This document shows positions 48,985 through 59,415 of a stretch of 64,000 nt of DNA, one piece after another. Numbering within the stretch: the stretch's first letter is position 1; every line of letters begins with the position of its first letter. The notes under the pieces were generated by a model. That model was not told where the DNA came from. It did not search any database and saw only the letters and a list, made by a program, of their open reading frames with translations. This DNA comes from Promerops cafer (taxonomy: Eukaryota > Chordata > Aves > Passeriformes > Nectariniidae), in assembly GCA_013398275.1 (NCBI GenBank), contig VZSE01003047.1, positions 818,422 to 882,421 on the forward strand, given 5' to 3'. Position numbers and translations under genes: made by a program.

Positions 48985-49285
48985 CGAACTGCTCTGAATT
49001 GGGTTGGAATACGCGCCTTGGCGCCATCCGCGCAGAGAAGGACGAGTTACGGGGCAGAACGGTTTCACACCTGACGTCTGTTTGTTACCTGGGGGGGCCA
49101 CGCTGCCATTTGATTGGAATTTGCTTGATATTTCATTCAGTGTGTTGCTGCCACCCCCTTCCGAGATCTGAGAGGGATGAGATGAGTGACCACCAGAGCA
49201 GAGAAGGCCACCGGGCTTCAAGGGGAAGTTAACTGGCAGATCCGAGAGAACGCTCGCAGTAAAATGTTTGTGCAGAAAGGAAGCT
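48985..49285. promoter_or_regulatory. CpG-enriched candidate regulatory element
   Basis: CpGs are frequent between about 49012 and 49075 (for example 'ggcgccatccgcgcagagaa'). They are followed by 'ccatttgattggaatttgc', which contains an inverted CCAAT-type site, and a further CpG-bearing stretch to 49260. It lies about 100 bases from the previous element and the two may be one unit. Confidence 0.32.
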
Positions 49286-52200
49286 ACAGGTATCCAAAAA
49301 GATAAAAATGAGCAGAGAAATGCCTTGAGGTGGATGGCATGTTGCACATTCCATGCTTTAATAGCCTAATGGAATAATTTTAACTGTGTGAGGCTCTGAA
49401 ACACACCAAGAAGCTCTGTTGAGAACCGAGCACTGAGATTTCAAATATTTGTTACAATAAACAGCAATATTTATTTGGAAAAAAAAATCAGAATATTTGA
49501 CTTAATGTTGTAAATAAGCAAATTAAATATTACCTTAGCTCCATTTTGCCCTGGCATGCTGTGGTTATGGCAAATTATTTATTAGGTCTTTAAAAATTCT
49601 AAGACATGGATTCCTCTTGTTCCTTAGACACTGATGATGGGTCAGATTATTAAAAATATCTTCACAGCTCTAATTTTTTTGCAGTGTTAACATGGAGCAG
49701 GCTGGATGTCGCATTCTTTGTTCCAGTCAGAGATTTTCCAACTGGTTTTGCCTGAACAAGAAGGAAGAGAGTCAGGATTTGGTCAAAGAAGAATATTTCC
49801 TACCACGGTCAGCAAAAAAAGAGACGGTTTTAGACTGTTACCGGGCTGTTGACACAAAAACACCTGAAATAAGTGGAGCAGGCACTAAAGCTGGCAAGCA
49901 CACTCAGTGGGAGCAACGGGGCTGGAGACGAGGAGAAACATTTTCCGCAAAGAAGCCGGAGTTGACACATCCACTGCTCGCTGCCTGATGGGCTCCAGCT
50001 CGGGGGTTTGATGTCTGCAGCTCCCACCACTGTCCATTAGACAGGCGCCCGCGCCAGGGACGCTGCGGCCACAAGTGACACTAATGTGCTCCACTGCTGA
50101 CACTGGGGAACCCACAGGAAAATGTGTTCATCCCCTGGCTGCTCCACGGTTAAAAAGGGAACCAGTCTGGCAAAACAGACGGAGGGAGTTTGCATCCCCA
50201 ACGCTTCATCTGTCCCCGTTCTCGTGCCTGGTGAATGCTGAAATTTCTGAATATCCTAAGGAAAAAATAACCCGCATTATTTTAAAAGTGTGTCCTGAAA
50301 AGTATTTCCCGCTGTAGCTTGAATTCTAATTGGTTTAGGCAAGGCCAAGCTGCTTCTTCACAAAATGAGCCTGTGAGCAGACTGTGGCAAATTCATGGCA
50401 TTTATTTTCTACAACTTAAGTTCATAAGTAGGACTTGCTAATTTACACAATTATTGAGACCTCCTTCAGTCATAAATGCTCAGTTGCCATGGGATGTGAA
50501 GTGTGAGCAGAAAAAAACCACTTTCATTCATGAACTTTTCTAATACTCTAAAACTCTTCTGTATTCTTTGTTATTTTAGTTCGGGACATATTTGAGCTTA
50601 AGAAGGTCAGAGATTAACTTTCAGATGCTTTTACTCTTCTCATGACAGAAAAATGTCAAATTCCTCACTCAGTAGCAGGAAGTTCCATAGTACAGAAGGA
50701 TATTTATAGAAATATATTTTTTTAAAAAATATCTCTATGCACCTAATTGAAATAATTTTATGAAATTATTATCAGAAAGGATAATGTGAATAACAGAACA
50801 AGAGCTGTTCTCTAATGGCTTTTTTCTTAAGGAGACTTCAGAATTTTTTAAATATTATAAAATTTATTTCATAGCTGTTGTTCCACATGCTAGAGCTTTG
50901 GACAGATGAATGTGTGGGATTTGAAAGGAAGTGGTGGAAATGCACACCACAGCACTGGCAGGACAGTGGGTCCATACTTTGGACCTTGTCATAATTACCC
51001 AGCTCATGGATCTTAACTCCAAATCTGAATTAGTCCAAAATTCCCCAACCAAAGTTCCTCAGAGTTTAATGATGTAGGAATCTAGCTAAGGGGATTTCTT
51101 AATAGTTGGTATTGACCAGTCATTTTGAACTGTTTGTTTTGAAAAGGACATGCTATTTATTTTTTCTTTCCATTTAAATATCAAAAAGAAAGGATCTTGC
51201 TGTAGCTCCAAACGATAATCCATACAATGAATAACCACTCGATGGCATAACAAATTTCTTCACTTAAATGAAAAAATATTTTCAGCTCTTGAGATTAAGT
51301 AGCCACAAAATCCACTCCCAGTCTCAAAAAATCCTACCAAGTCATTATATGTTCAGTAGTAAATAAAATTTTGCCTGTGTATTTTTTTCCATATGCATTT
51401 CTTGAATGAAGTGCAGCTGTTTTAGGGGTTCATAAGGAATGCACCTTATTTTCTTTGCATTGGAGATTTTCCCTGTGCAGTATCCTGGCCTTCACCCCTT
51501 CAACACCACTAAATCCCATAAGTGATCCCAAGATGATGTTGTTTAGCACGGTAATATTATTTTCAATGAAGCAGCAAGTAGGAGCACTTGGAAATGGATG
51601 AGCATGAGCACTTGGAAATGCAAGATTCCTGCCAGGCTGGGAGAGGAACCCTAAACTTGACCTTTGTGCATTTTACAGGAAAAAAGAGAAGGAAAAGAAG
51701 AGGAAAAAAGTTCCAAACCCCAAAACTGCTTTAATTTAAAGACACTTTAGAAATTAGTCTGTATTATCATGAAGTCTGTTTATAGCAACAAACCACATAG
51801 AAATCTTCAGGAAAATGCCCCTTTCCTACTTACTCATTGACCTTCTCTTGGACAACATCCACTCTGCTCCTTGAATCCTGACATCTGCAAGGATCTTCCC
51901 ATTCCTCATGGAAATTCATTCAAATTCCAGGTCACCCTTGGAGGAAGGAGAAGGCTTCCTGGTCCTGACTGTCCTGTTGGACCTTGCTGGTGATTTTAAA
52001 CAGGTGAAGTGTCAATGAAACCATTCAAACTCAAACCAGCACAACTGGCCATGGCTTAGCAGCCTAGATGTTTTAACACTCACTTCCAGAGGATCTTGGC
52101 TGAACTTCCAGCCTGTTCCCCCATCACAAAACTATCTGTGACATCTTTGAATAATAGAAGACTTTGAACCTTAAAAAGCTCTCACAAGTCATTTGAAGAA

Positions 52201-52857
52201 TATTTAATAACAACATTCTTCAGTTGGTATTTGAGTGAAATAGCCAAAAATTGCCAAATTTCTCAGTGGAATATGACCCAACTTTTTTCCACTCATGTGG
52301 TTTTGTCCTCTTTCATTTTAATTCTTTGCATTTCTGTGGTTTGAACCCAACTAAAAAAATCTTCATCCTGTGGTATTCTCTAACTTCCCAATTCTATATT
52401 TATAGGAATGCAGCAAGGTGACAGTTTCAGGCCAGGTCTGCAGTGGGGCTCAACCCCCTTCACGAAATTATTTGACAAAAATCTTTGTCTTCTTATCTAA
52501 ACAATGCTCCTTAATTTTTTGAGATAAATATAATCCCGCAGTAGAAGGGGTGGAATTTGGCTGTCACATGCATTATGTGACCAGACTGTTTGGTGGAGGA
52601 TGGGATACTCCTGTTTTCAGGAACTTTGTCCACTCCCACTTCTCATAGCCAAAAGGACAATGTTTGTGCATCTATTAAAGCGCAGCATGAAGACCTCTGG
52701 TAACACCTGTTAAATAAAATTATTACCACTGGCTCCCTCCACAAGTTTTAACCAAAAACTTTCTGTCTTCAAGATTTATCCCTAAATTTTTCCGTCCAAA
52801 CTGTTTCATATGGCTTTGTTTTGTCTTGGTTTTTTGGGGGGAGTTTTGTTGTTTTTC
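49286..52857. other. CR1-free AT-rich non-coding DNA
   Basis: No transposon or exon was recognised. A 98-codon frame at 49692-49988 and the moderately CpG-bearing 49.9-50.2 kb region are unassigned. A 15-bp direct repeat occurs at 51582-51596 and 51606-51620. Confidence 0.45.
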
Positions 52858-52903
52858 TTTTTTTTTTTTTTNNNNNNNNNTTTTTTTTTTTTTTTTTTTT
52901 TTT
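52858..52903. repeat. Poly-T tract with a 9-base assembly gap
   Basis: Fourteen T bases (52858-52871), nine undetermined bases (52872-52880), then 23 T bases (52881-52903). The gap lies inside a homopolymer, so the true length is unknown. Confidence 0.97.
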
Positions 52904-53591
52904 GGTGGACCATCTCTACAGTTCTTTTCTCTCCATCCAACTCAATTTCTGCTTTTACCTTCTCCCTTTGTCCTCTGCCATCAGCTTCTCAATGAATATC
53001 CCTCCAGTGACCATTTACCAGCATGTCTTGCAGGTTTTTTAACATCCTTAAAGCTCTGAAGGCTCCATACTTAAGCCCACTGCCACTTGGTTTGGTCACT
53101 GAGCTCAATAATCTTTAATTTACCTTTTTTTTTTTTACTTATTTCAGAGAAAGAGTAGACTCAAAAATATGTCTTAAAAAAAAGGCTCACAGCATTCACG
53201 CATAGGTTTGATGCCTCCCCAGAATATATTCCTGGATCCCATGTGCAGAAATGTTGCCTAAAATTGAAGAGTGATTTTCCATATTTAAAGAATTATCAAG
53301 AGCAGTGTTACTAATAGTGCCTTGACATAGAAAATAGCAAAACCTAATTCAATATGGTGAAAACTTTGTTGATTGGAAAACAAAGAAATGTATCACTTTC
53401 CTCCCTGATCATATAAAATCATTATAAAGAAAAGGAGAGCAAGGAGAGAAAAAATCAAGTGCTGAATCATGAAAAGAGTCAGCAGATCAAGGTCTTTCTT
53501 CTAAAAAATCTTTAGCAGGGAAAAGAAGAAACAGCGGATATTATTTCCAATTATTTCTCAAATTGGAACAGAGAAAGGAAAATAAAAAAAT

Positions 53592-53622
53592 ACACACACA
53601 CACACACACAAAAAAAAAAAAT
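53592..53622. repeat. (AC)n microsatellite followed by A run
   Basis: About nine AC units (53592-53610) run into an A homopolymer of roughly a dozen bases. Confidence 0.93.
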
Positions 53623-53779
53623 AAAAAAATCCCTGACTTGGTCCTACTGGAGTTTGTAGCTGGAAGGAAAGTCCTTGCTTATATTGAAGTAAAGTTCTGA
53701 AAATAAGCAAAGAACAGATTTATTGATTTTTGGTGAAGTCTGGGTGTAAAAAAGAGAAAGAATAAAGAAGTGCTCTTTG

Positions 53780-54335
53780 CCCGCTATGTCCAAATGACAT
53801 CCCCAGTGGCCTTCTTAATGGTGGGGGAGGGGAGGGGGCAGGTGCCTACCCCGGCACACGGCCACAACTGCCCTTAGGCAAGGGCTAATGGTATTGGCTG
53901 AGCCTGCTCTAAGCCTCTCTTTTCTAATAGCCAACTTTCTCTGTGCGAGAAGACAGACAGATATTGATTGGTCCAAATGCCCTTGAGTTGACAACATCTG
54001 AAATGAAAATCCACAAGGCTAGCACAAACTTTCTGCAAGTTCAATTCCTTGGAATCTGATTAGGAGGCTGGCCGGCGCGAGCGTTCTCATGGAAAAGGTC
54101 TCCTTTTGTCGCTGCCTCCGCACGTGCAATTAGCGGCGCGGACGCGGCTCCGGCAGAGCCGCGGCACAAATGGCAATTTTGGGAAGCAGGTTAAGGGTAA
54201 CAGGGGTTTGACTGAGGGAACAAATCCAGCCCAGCCCGTCGTGAAGTTTAACAACAAATTCGCAAAGACACAGGCGCCGTTTCCCAGCTCTGAGCATTAA
54301 TTAGGCATAGATTAATAAAATAGATTAATAAGACA
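53780..54335. promoter_or_regulatory. Candidate regulatory block with CpG cluster
   Basis: The block opens with a G-rich strand segment (53820-53842). It continues through 'gatattgattggtccaaatg' (CCAAT-type site on the minus strand) and a dense CpG cluster of about 15 CpGs at 54072-54164, and ends with two copies of 'atagattaata' at 54307-54317 and 54320-54330. Homeodomain-type cores (CAATTAG, TTAATTAG) frame the CpG cluster. I infer a conserved enhancer or minor CpG-island-like element; an unannotated promoter is an alternative. Confidence 0.38.
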
Positions 54336-55024
54336 CTTATTCTCTTTTCTTCTGCTCTCTGAAGCTGTAGATAAAGTGATAGAATTTAAAGAGTCCATCT
54401 TTCAGGGAAGTTACTTCATCCAGACTGAAGTCCTAACTCCCAGCAAGTCCAGGTTTATTTTCTAATGACTTTGTTTTCCAGAATTAAAATACTGGAGTTA
54501 CAGTTTGCAAATGTTACGGATGAGGAATGCAGAAGGCTGTAGGAGTGTATTTGTACCTTATTAAGCATTCTTTTTTTATTCTAAAAATTCCTCCTAAATC
54601 AATACATTGACTACTGTATAAAGCTTAAATAAAGCATTATTAAAGTGGAAGCAGTGTTCCTGTCCTACTGGGTTATTTAGAAGCATAAAAGATACACTCA
54701 TAAGAATCAGGATCATGCCAGGTAAAGTACAGCTGGAATACACATTAAATTTATTCAGTCATTGATTTGTAATGTTGATCCTCCATGGCTTCATGTTTCT
54801 TTTCTCATTAATCTTAGTTAACCCTCTCAAAACAATGCCAACGCTGGCGTTTGATGTATTGAAGATCCAACCTGCAGAGGATGCTGCTTTCTGGACTGTG
54901 ATCCCTGCCATCAGTGGGGATGAAGCCACAGATCCAGAGAATGTTCTTTGCTTGATTTTGTGTTAAGTATGAAAAAGAGAAGGTATTTTCTCAGAGGAAG
55001 AAGCAAACAAAGAAAGAGGATGCA
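54336..55024. other. Non-coding DNA, no feature recognised
   Basis: AT-rich unique sequence. No exon was identified. Confidence 0.45.
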
Positions 55025-55105
55025 CAGTTCCATCCCCCATGGTTGGAACGAGGTGATCTCTAAGGTCCTTTTCAGCCCAAACCATTCTAAGATTCTGTGC
55101 TGACC
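55025..55105 (+). mobile_element. CR1 LINE fragment, short 3' end
   Basis: Reads 'catggttggaacgaggtgat', 'ctctaaggtccttttcagcc', then 'caaaccattctaagattctg' in plus orientation: the last 80 bases of a CR1. Confidence 0.9.
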
Positions 55106-55950
55106 TAAGACAGGGAATGGGAATGTATAGGCTGCAGAGAATTGATAGATCTGCTGGAGGTCTCCTGTGGGGCAAGGAACAAACTGCTGTGGTGTTTCCA
55201 CTAACAAACACTCAGCTCCAGGAGAAAGTCACTGCAGAGGAAGACAAAGCACTGCAAAGAATCCTATTTTAGAAATTAGGATCTCTGCCTATAAAGCCAA
55301 TAACTATTTTAATTGGAGACTACTTACTAAGGCATTTCCATTTTCTACCTGCCCCTCCCTCCCTACTCACCTGATAAAGGTGGTTTTGTAGAGAGGCTGG
55401 CTGAAGAGGAGGGCAGGAGAGGTCATTTTTGGAGAAACCAGCAGCAAATACACACAGGTGTGCAGAGACTCAGGAGCCTGGGGCATTTGCCATCCTGCTG
55501 GAGGTGATGCCTGTCAATAAAGCCTGGTCCATTCCTCTGTGGGATGAACTGGGCTTAATCCATCATTCCTCTGGACTTGATGCTGCCTGTGCAGAACCTG
55601 CTCTCTGGTGGCTACCAGCCACTTCTGAAAGTTTTGCCTGATCTCCTTTTGGCAAATACAGATAACAACAAATTTTTTGTTTTATGTCATGGCAGAAGTG
55701 ACAAATGTCAGCTGTTTAGACTAAATGGCCACTTCTATCTCATCTCTTGCTGCAAAACTGTAACTGGATTGTAGTCCTTCCTGGGGATGCCAGTGGTTTC
55801 CTTATGGAAAAGCTCCATGGACTTGGACTTTAGCATCCAGCTTGCCTTAAAATCCATTTATATTTTAATTATCCGGTCCACATCTCCCCATCTGACTTTT
55901 TAACAAGCTGAGAATCCCAATGATACTTTATCAATACAGGCCAAAAATAA
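55106..55950. other. Non-coding DNA, no feature recognised
   Basis: Unique sequence. Open frames of up to 74 codons show no known domain. Confidence 0.45.
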
Positions 55951-56015
<65 letters not shown>

Positions 56016-56024
56016 CAGACAGAT
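55951..56024. repeat. (GATA)n tetranucleotide microsatellite
   Basis: About 17 GATA units end in two or three GACA variants on the plus strand. The minus strand gives the YLSI peptide repeat seen in an open frame here. The tract is long and pure enough to be highly polymorphic. Confidence 0.97.
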
Positions 56025-59000
56025 TCCCAAGCTACAATTTCCCCCGTAATTATTTACGGCCTGTAGGAGATCAAGACTGGGATGAAGAATGGCCACCCCC
56101 TTTCATATCCATAGAAGTTACACCCAGCATCAAAGGGGAAATGTTTTAGCTGAAGACACACTCTGGAGCAAACATTAGCAGCAAATGTGAATCTTGTTTG
56201 TGGTAAATCCATCCCTTGAAACTATTTCTTCCTTCAGCACCAAATAGTCTTTCTAATCTTTTGTCTTTTCAAATAGCTGTGATAATATTAAAACCATGCT
56301 TCACGGCAAACAGCATTTCTGGGATTTTCCTAAGAGATGTGGCTTTGGATAAGAAAGTGCAATTGAGTTAAAGCAGTAGGAGAGCCCGGAGTCAGTGGGG
56401 TTTGTTGTGATCCGTTGACCACTTCCCAGTAGGCATCTCTGCAGTCGCTGAGAATTACTAAACACCATTTCAAGGAATATAGGTAATTCAGTCAACCAAA
56501 AAACCAAACAAAATAAGCCCAGCATAAAATACATTTTAAAAACCCTACTGGCATGTGAAAAGCAGGAATCTGTCGAGCTTGCTTTGAATCATTCCCGGTG
56601 TACTTAGCTAAGGAAAAATCAGACGGATGAAATTTCTCATTGTGCACAGAGATTGGAAAACAGATATTTCTGCTAGCACAGAAATGTTTCTGAGACAGAG
56701 AAATGACAAAGCTGGCTTTTTTTTTTCCCAGTGCTTAGAAAGTATCACACCTTTCAGGCAAATGTGACACAACAATAAAAGCACTAAATAAGAATAAAGT
56801 AATAGCAATATTCAAAAAATTATAACTGAAGAACTTCCTTGCTGTCAGATAGAAGTGTTGCACAATTACCCTATACCAAGCCTGGCTCTCTGTGGCCAGG
56901 ATTTCTGCCATATTTTCCCATAATTTTTCATGAGGAATTGAAGCTGATAACAGCCAGGACAAACAGCTGAGGAGCTCTCAGTACAGCTGCCCCAGTTCTC
57001 AGCCTTTTCACTCAGAGCCCCTGACTTATCATGAAAAAAAAAAAAAAAAAATCTGTAAAAAAAATCCTCAGCTGGACTTTCACAACCACTGTTGACAAGT
57101 AAATATTTATCTATATATTTGTCCCTCCAGATGTCATGGAGTCCACTAAAATACCTGTGCATGCAAAGTGGAGTGAAGAGGTTCTGCCCGTATTTTATCA
57201 TTATTGCACTTCTAAGACAATACCCTGGCTCCCTCTCTGAAGAATGATAGGATGGGCAGGCTGGAGTAGCTGCAGGGGATCCTACGCCTGTTGCCTGCCA
57301 AAGCTGCTTACTACTTAACAACTGATCAACTGGCCCCCAAGGCAACAGCTTAACAAGCCCCAGTAGAAGTGGACTCAAGATTTCTTCCTCAGCAAAGAAA
57401 ATGAAACCATTTACCAGGTATGACCAATATCCAGAAATCAAGGGGAGCAGCACCAGCAACACTTTATCTCCCCAGCTCTTCAGAAATAGCAAGGTGTTTT
57501 TAAGCTAGAGTCCTAAAGCTGAGCAGGGTTTAATAATATTGGACTAAGAGAGGGGAACGGGGTCCAGGGTTGCTTGGCAGGTTGGTTGTGCCTTGCACAA
57601 TTCCTGCATCCCACACTGCCAGGGAGGAGGGATGCTCGTGGGTGCTCTGGGGCAATGCTGTGCCCCACGTGTGTGCGAGGGAGAGGCAGAGATTCAGGAC
57701 TGAGCTGCAGCAATTCCTCTGGGCTGAGCTGTGGCAGCTGTTTACCAGCACAAAGCAATTCCGTGCCGCGCTTTCGCGGAGGAAATGAGGAATCCTGGCC
57801 TCGCCTGAAACTGCAGGGGGGATTTTAGGAGACCAGAATTTAATTACCCAGGCTGGAATTTGGCCAGGACACCAGGGCTCACACCTCTGCTCTTGTGAAA
57901 AGTGCCAAGAGGTCTTTAATAGTAACAAAGAGTCAAGATTTGGGGTTAGGGTTTCACCTGAATGCCTCCGCCTTCAGTAACACTTTGCTCCTTACCAGCG
58001 TTATCAAAACTTTATCCAAAAGTCCTCAGAATTGCAGTGGGGCTACCATGAAGAACAGCTTTTCTTGTGAAGTTTCTGTTTATCTCAGGATCATCCAGAA
58101 AAAGCCACATTGTAACACGTCTTCAGATCTGCTGCAGGAAATGAAAGGAATATTTGCCATGCTCAGGTGGGGTAGACCAGGGAGATTTCCCCTAATACAT
58201 CCAGATTAGCTGAATCAGCTCCATAACCTCCCAAAATCCTGACACATTTCCTAAAGCATCCATACTCCAATTCTTTCACCCCTCAAGTCACCAAAGATCT
58301 CCTTGGGAGATTATTTTTTTTTTTTTAAAGCAGTATTTCAAAAGGAAACATGAAGCTGGAGGGAGGGTTGGCATTTTCCAATTTGTTTCCATGACCTGCT
58401 TTTTTTTATAGTCTTAATCCTGCAGCCATCGGGAGAGGTGTGAAGAAAACCTGCAAGGACAAACCTCATTTGAAAATTGGAACGACCTGTTGACAACTGC
58501 CCTTCCTGCACACGGATTTATGAGCACAAGTTACTGGGTGTATTTAGTGGGGGTTTGCTTGGGTGACTGGGGGAATGTTCTCCAAAGTTGTTCTTGTTTT
58601 CCCTGCTGCCATTTCTTCCTCAGCCATATTCCCCAAATTAAACTTGCAGCTTTTTGAATGTTGTCTTATTCATGGCTCTGACTGTAGGTCATTATTCCCC
58701 TTCTCCCTCTATGAATATCCTGAAGAACTTGACAATAATGAGGCTGCAGATTGCTGAAACTCCCCTGTATAATGATAACCATGGTCACATAATTTACTTC
58801 TGTTTCCTACTTGTAACAGGCTCTTTTTGCTTAGATTGCATTCTTCCCTGTGCCTCTGCATTGTCCCTCTGAATAAGAGCTCATAAACATTTTTGCAGTG
58901 ACCAGATTACTGTTATTAATGAACAAGGTATCAGCTTTGGAAGTCTGTTAAACATCCAGCCATTGGCAAAAGCTTGGAAAAAGCTAAGGTTCAAAAGCCC

Positions 59001-59109
59001 TGTCTCACTCTTAAATGTTTGTGTTGGCAACTAAAAGGGTGAGAGACCTCGAGAAGAGGGTATTGAATAATTTTGAGGTTTTGGAAGAGCTGTTTGAGAC
59101 CTTCAGAGG
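56025..59109. other. Non-coding DNA, no gene recognised
   Basis: Contains an A18 run (57034-57051) and open frames of up to 208 codons on the minus strand (56866-57492) with no known domain. The 57.53-57.83 kb stretch is GC-richer. No RNA gene was recognised. Confidence 0.45.
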
Positions 59110-59240
59110 TTTTATCAGGAAGCTCCAGAGCTCTGAGCAACCTGGTCTAGTGGAAGATGTCCCTGCCCATGGAAGGGGTTGGAACAGGGTGATCTCCAAG
59201 GCCTCTTCTGACCCAAGCCATGTCATTCCCAGAATCACAT
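59110..59240 (+). mobile_element. CR1 LINE fragment, 3' end
   Basis: Plus-oriented: 'tctgagcaacctggtctagt', 'gatgtccctgcccatggaag', 'gggttggaacagggtgatct', then a diverged terminus. The CR1 part may extend left to about 59045. It lies tail-to-tail with the minus-oriented copy downstream. Confidence 0.9.
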
Positions 59241-59284
59241 TCAACACACGAAGAAAAGATTACATACATCCTGTACATAAAATC

Positions 59285-59415
59285 ATCAAATCACAGAATG
59301 GTTTAGCTTGGAGGGGACCTTCAAACCCTTCTAGTCCCACCCCTTGCCTTGGGCAGGGACACCTTGCCCTAGACCAGCTTGGCAGGGACACCTTGCCCTA
59401 GACCAGCTTGCCAGG
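59285..59415 (-). mobile_element. CR1 LINE fragment, minus orientation, with internal duplication
   Basis: The plus strand reads 'aaatcacagaatggtttagc', 'ttggaggggacct', then 'gggcagggacaccttgccct', the reverse complement of a CR1 3' end. A 29-base unit is exactly duplicated in tandem (59352-59380 and 59381-59409). Confidence 0.93.

Noticed and set aside
53820..53842. G-quadruplex motif
   Set aside because: Only three G runs of three or more bases are present, so it does not meet the usual four-run pattern.
55869..56096. YLSI-repeat protein on the minus strand
   Set aside because: Translation of the GATA microsatellite.
56866..57492. 208-codon minus-strand frame
   Set aside because: It includes a phenylalanine run from the poly-A tract at 57034-57051 and no recognisable domain.
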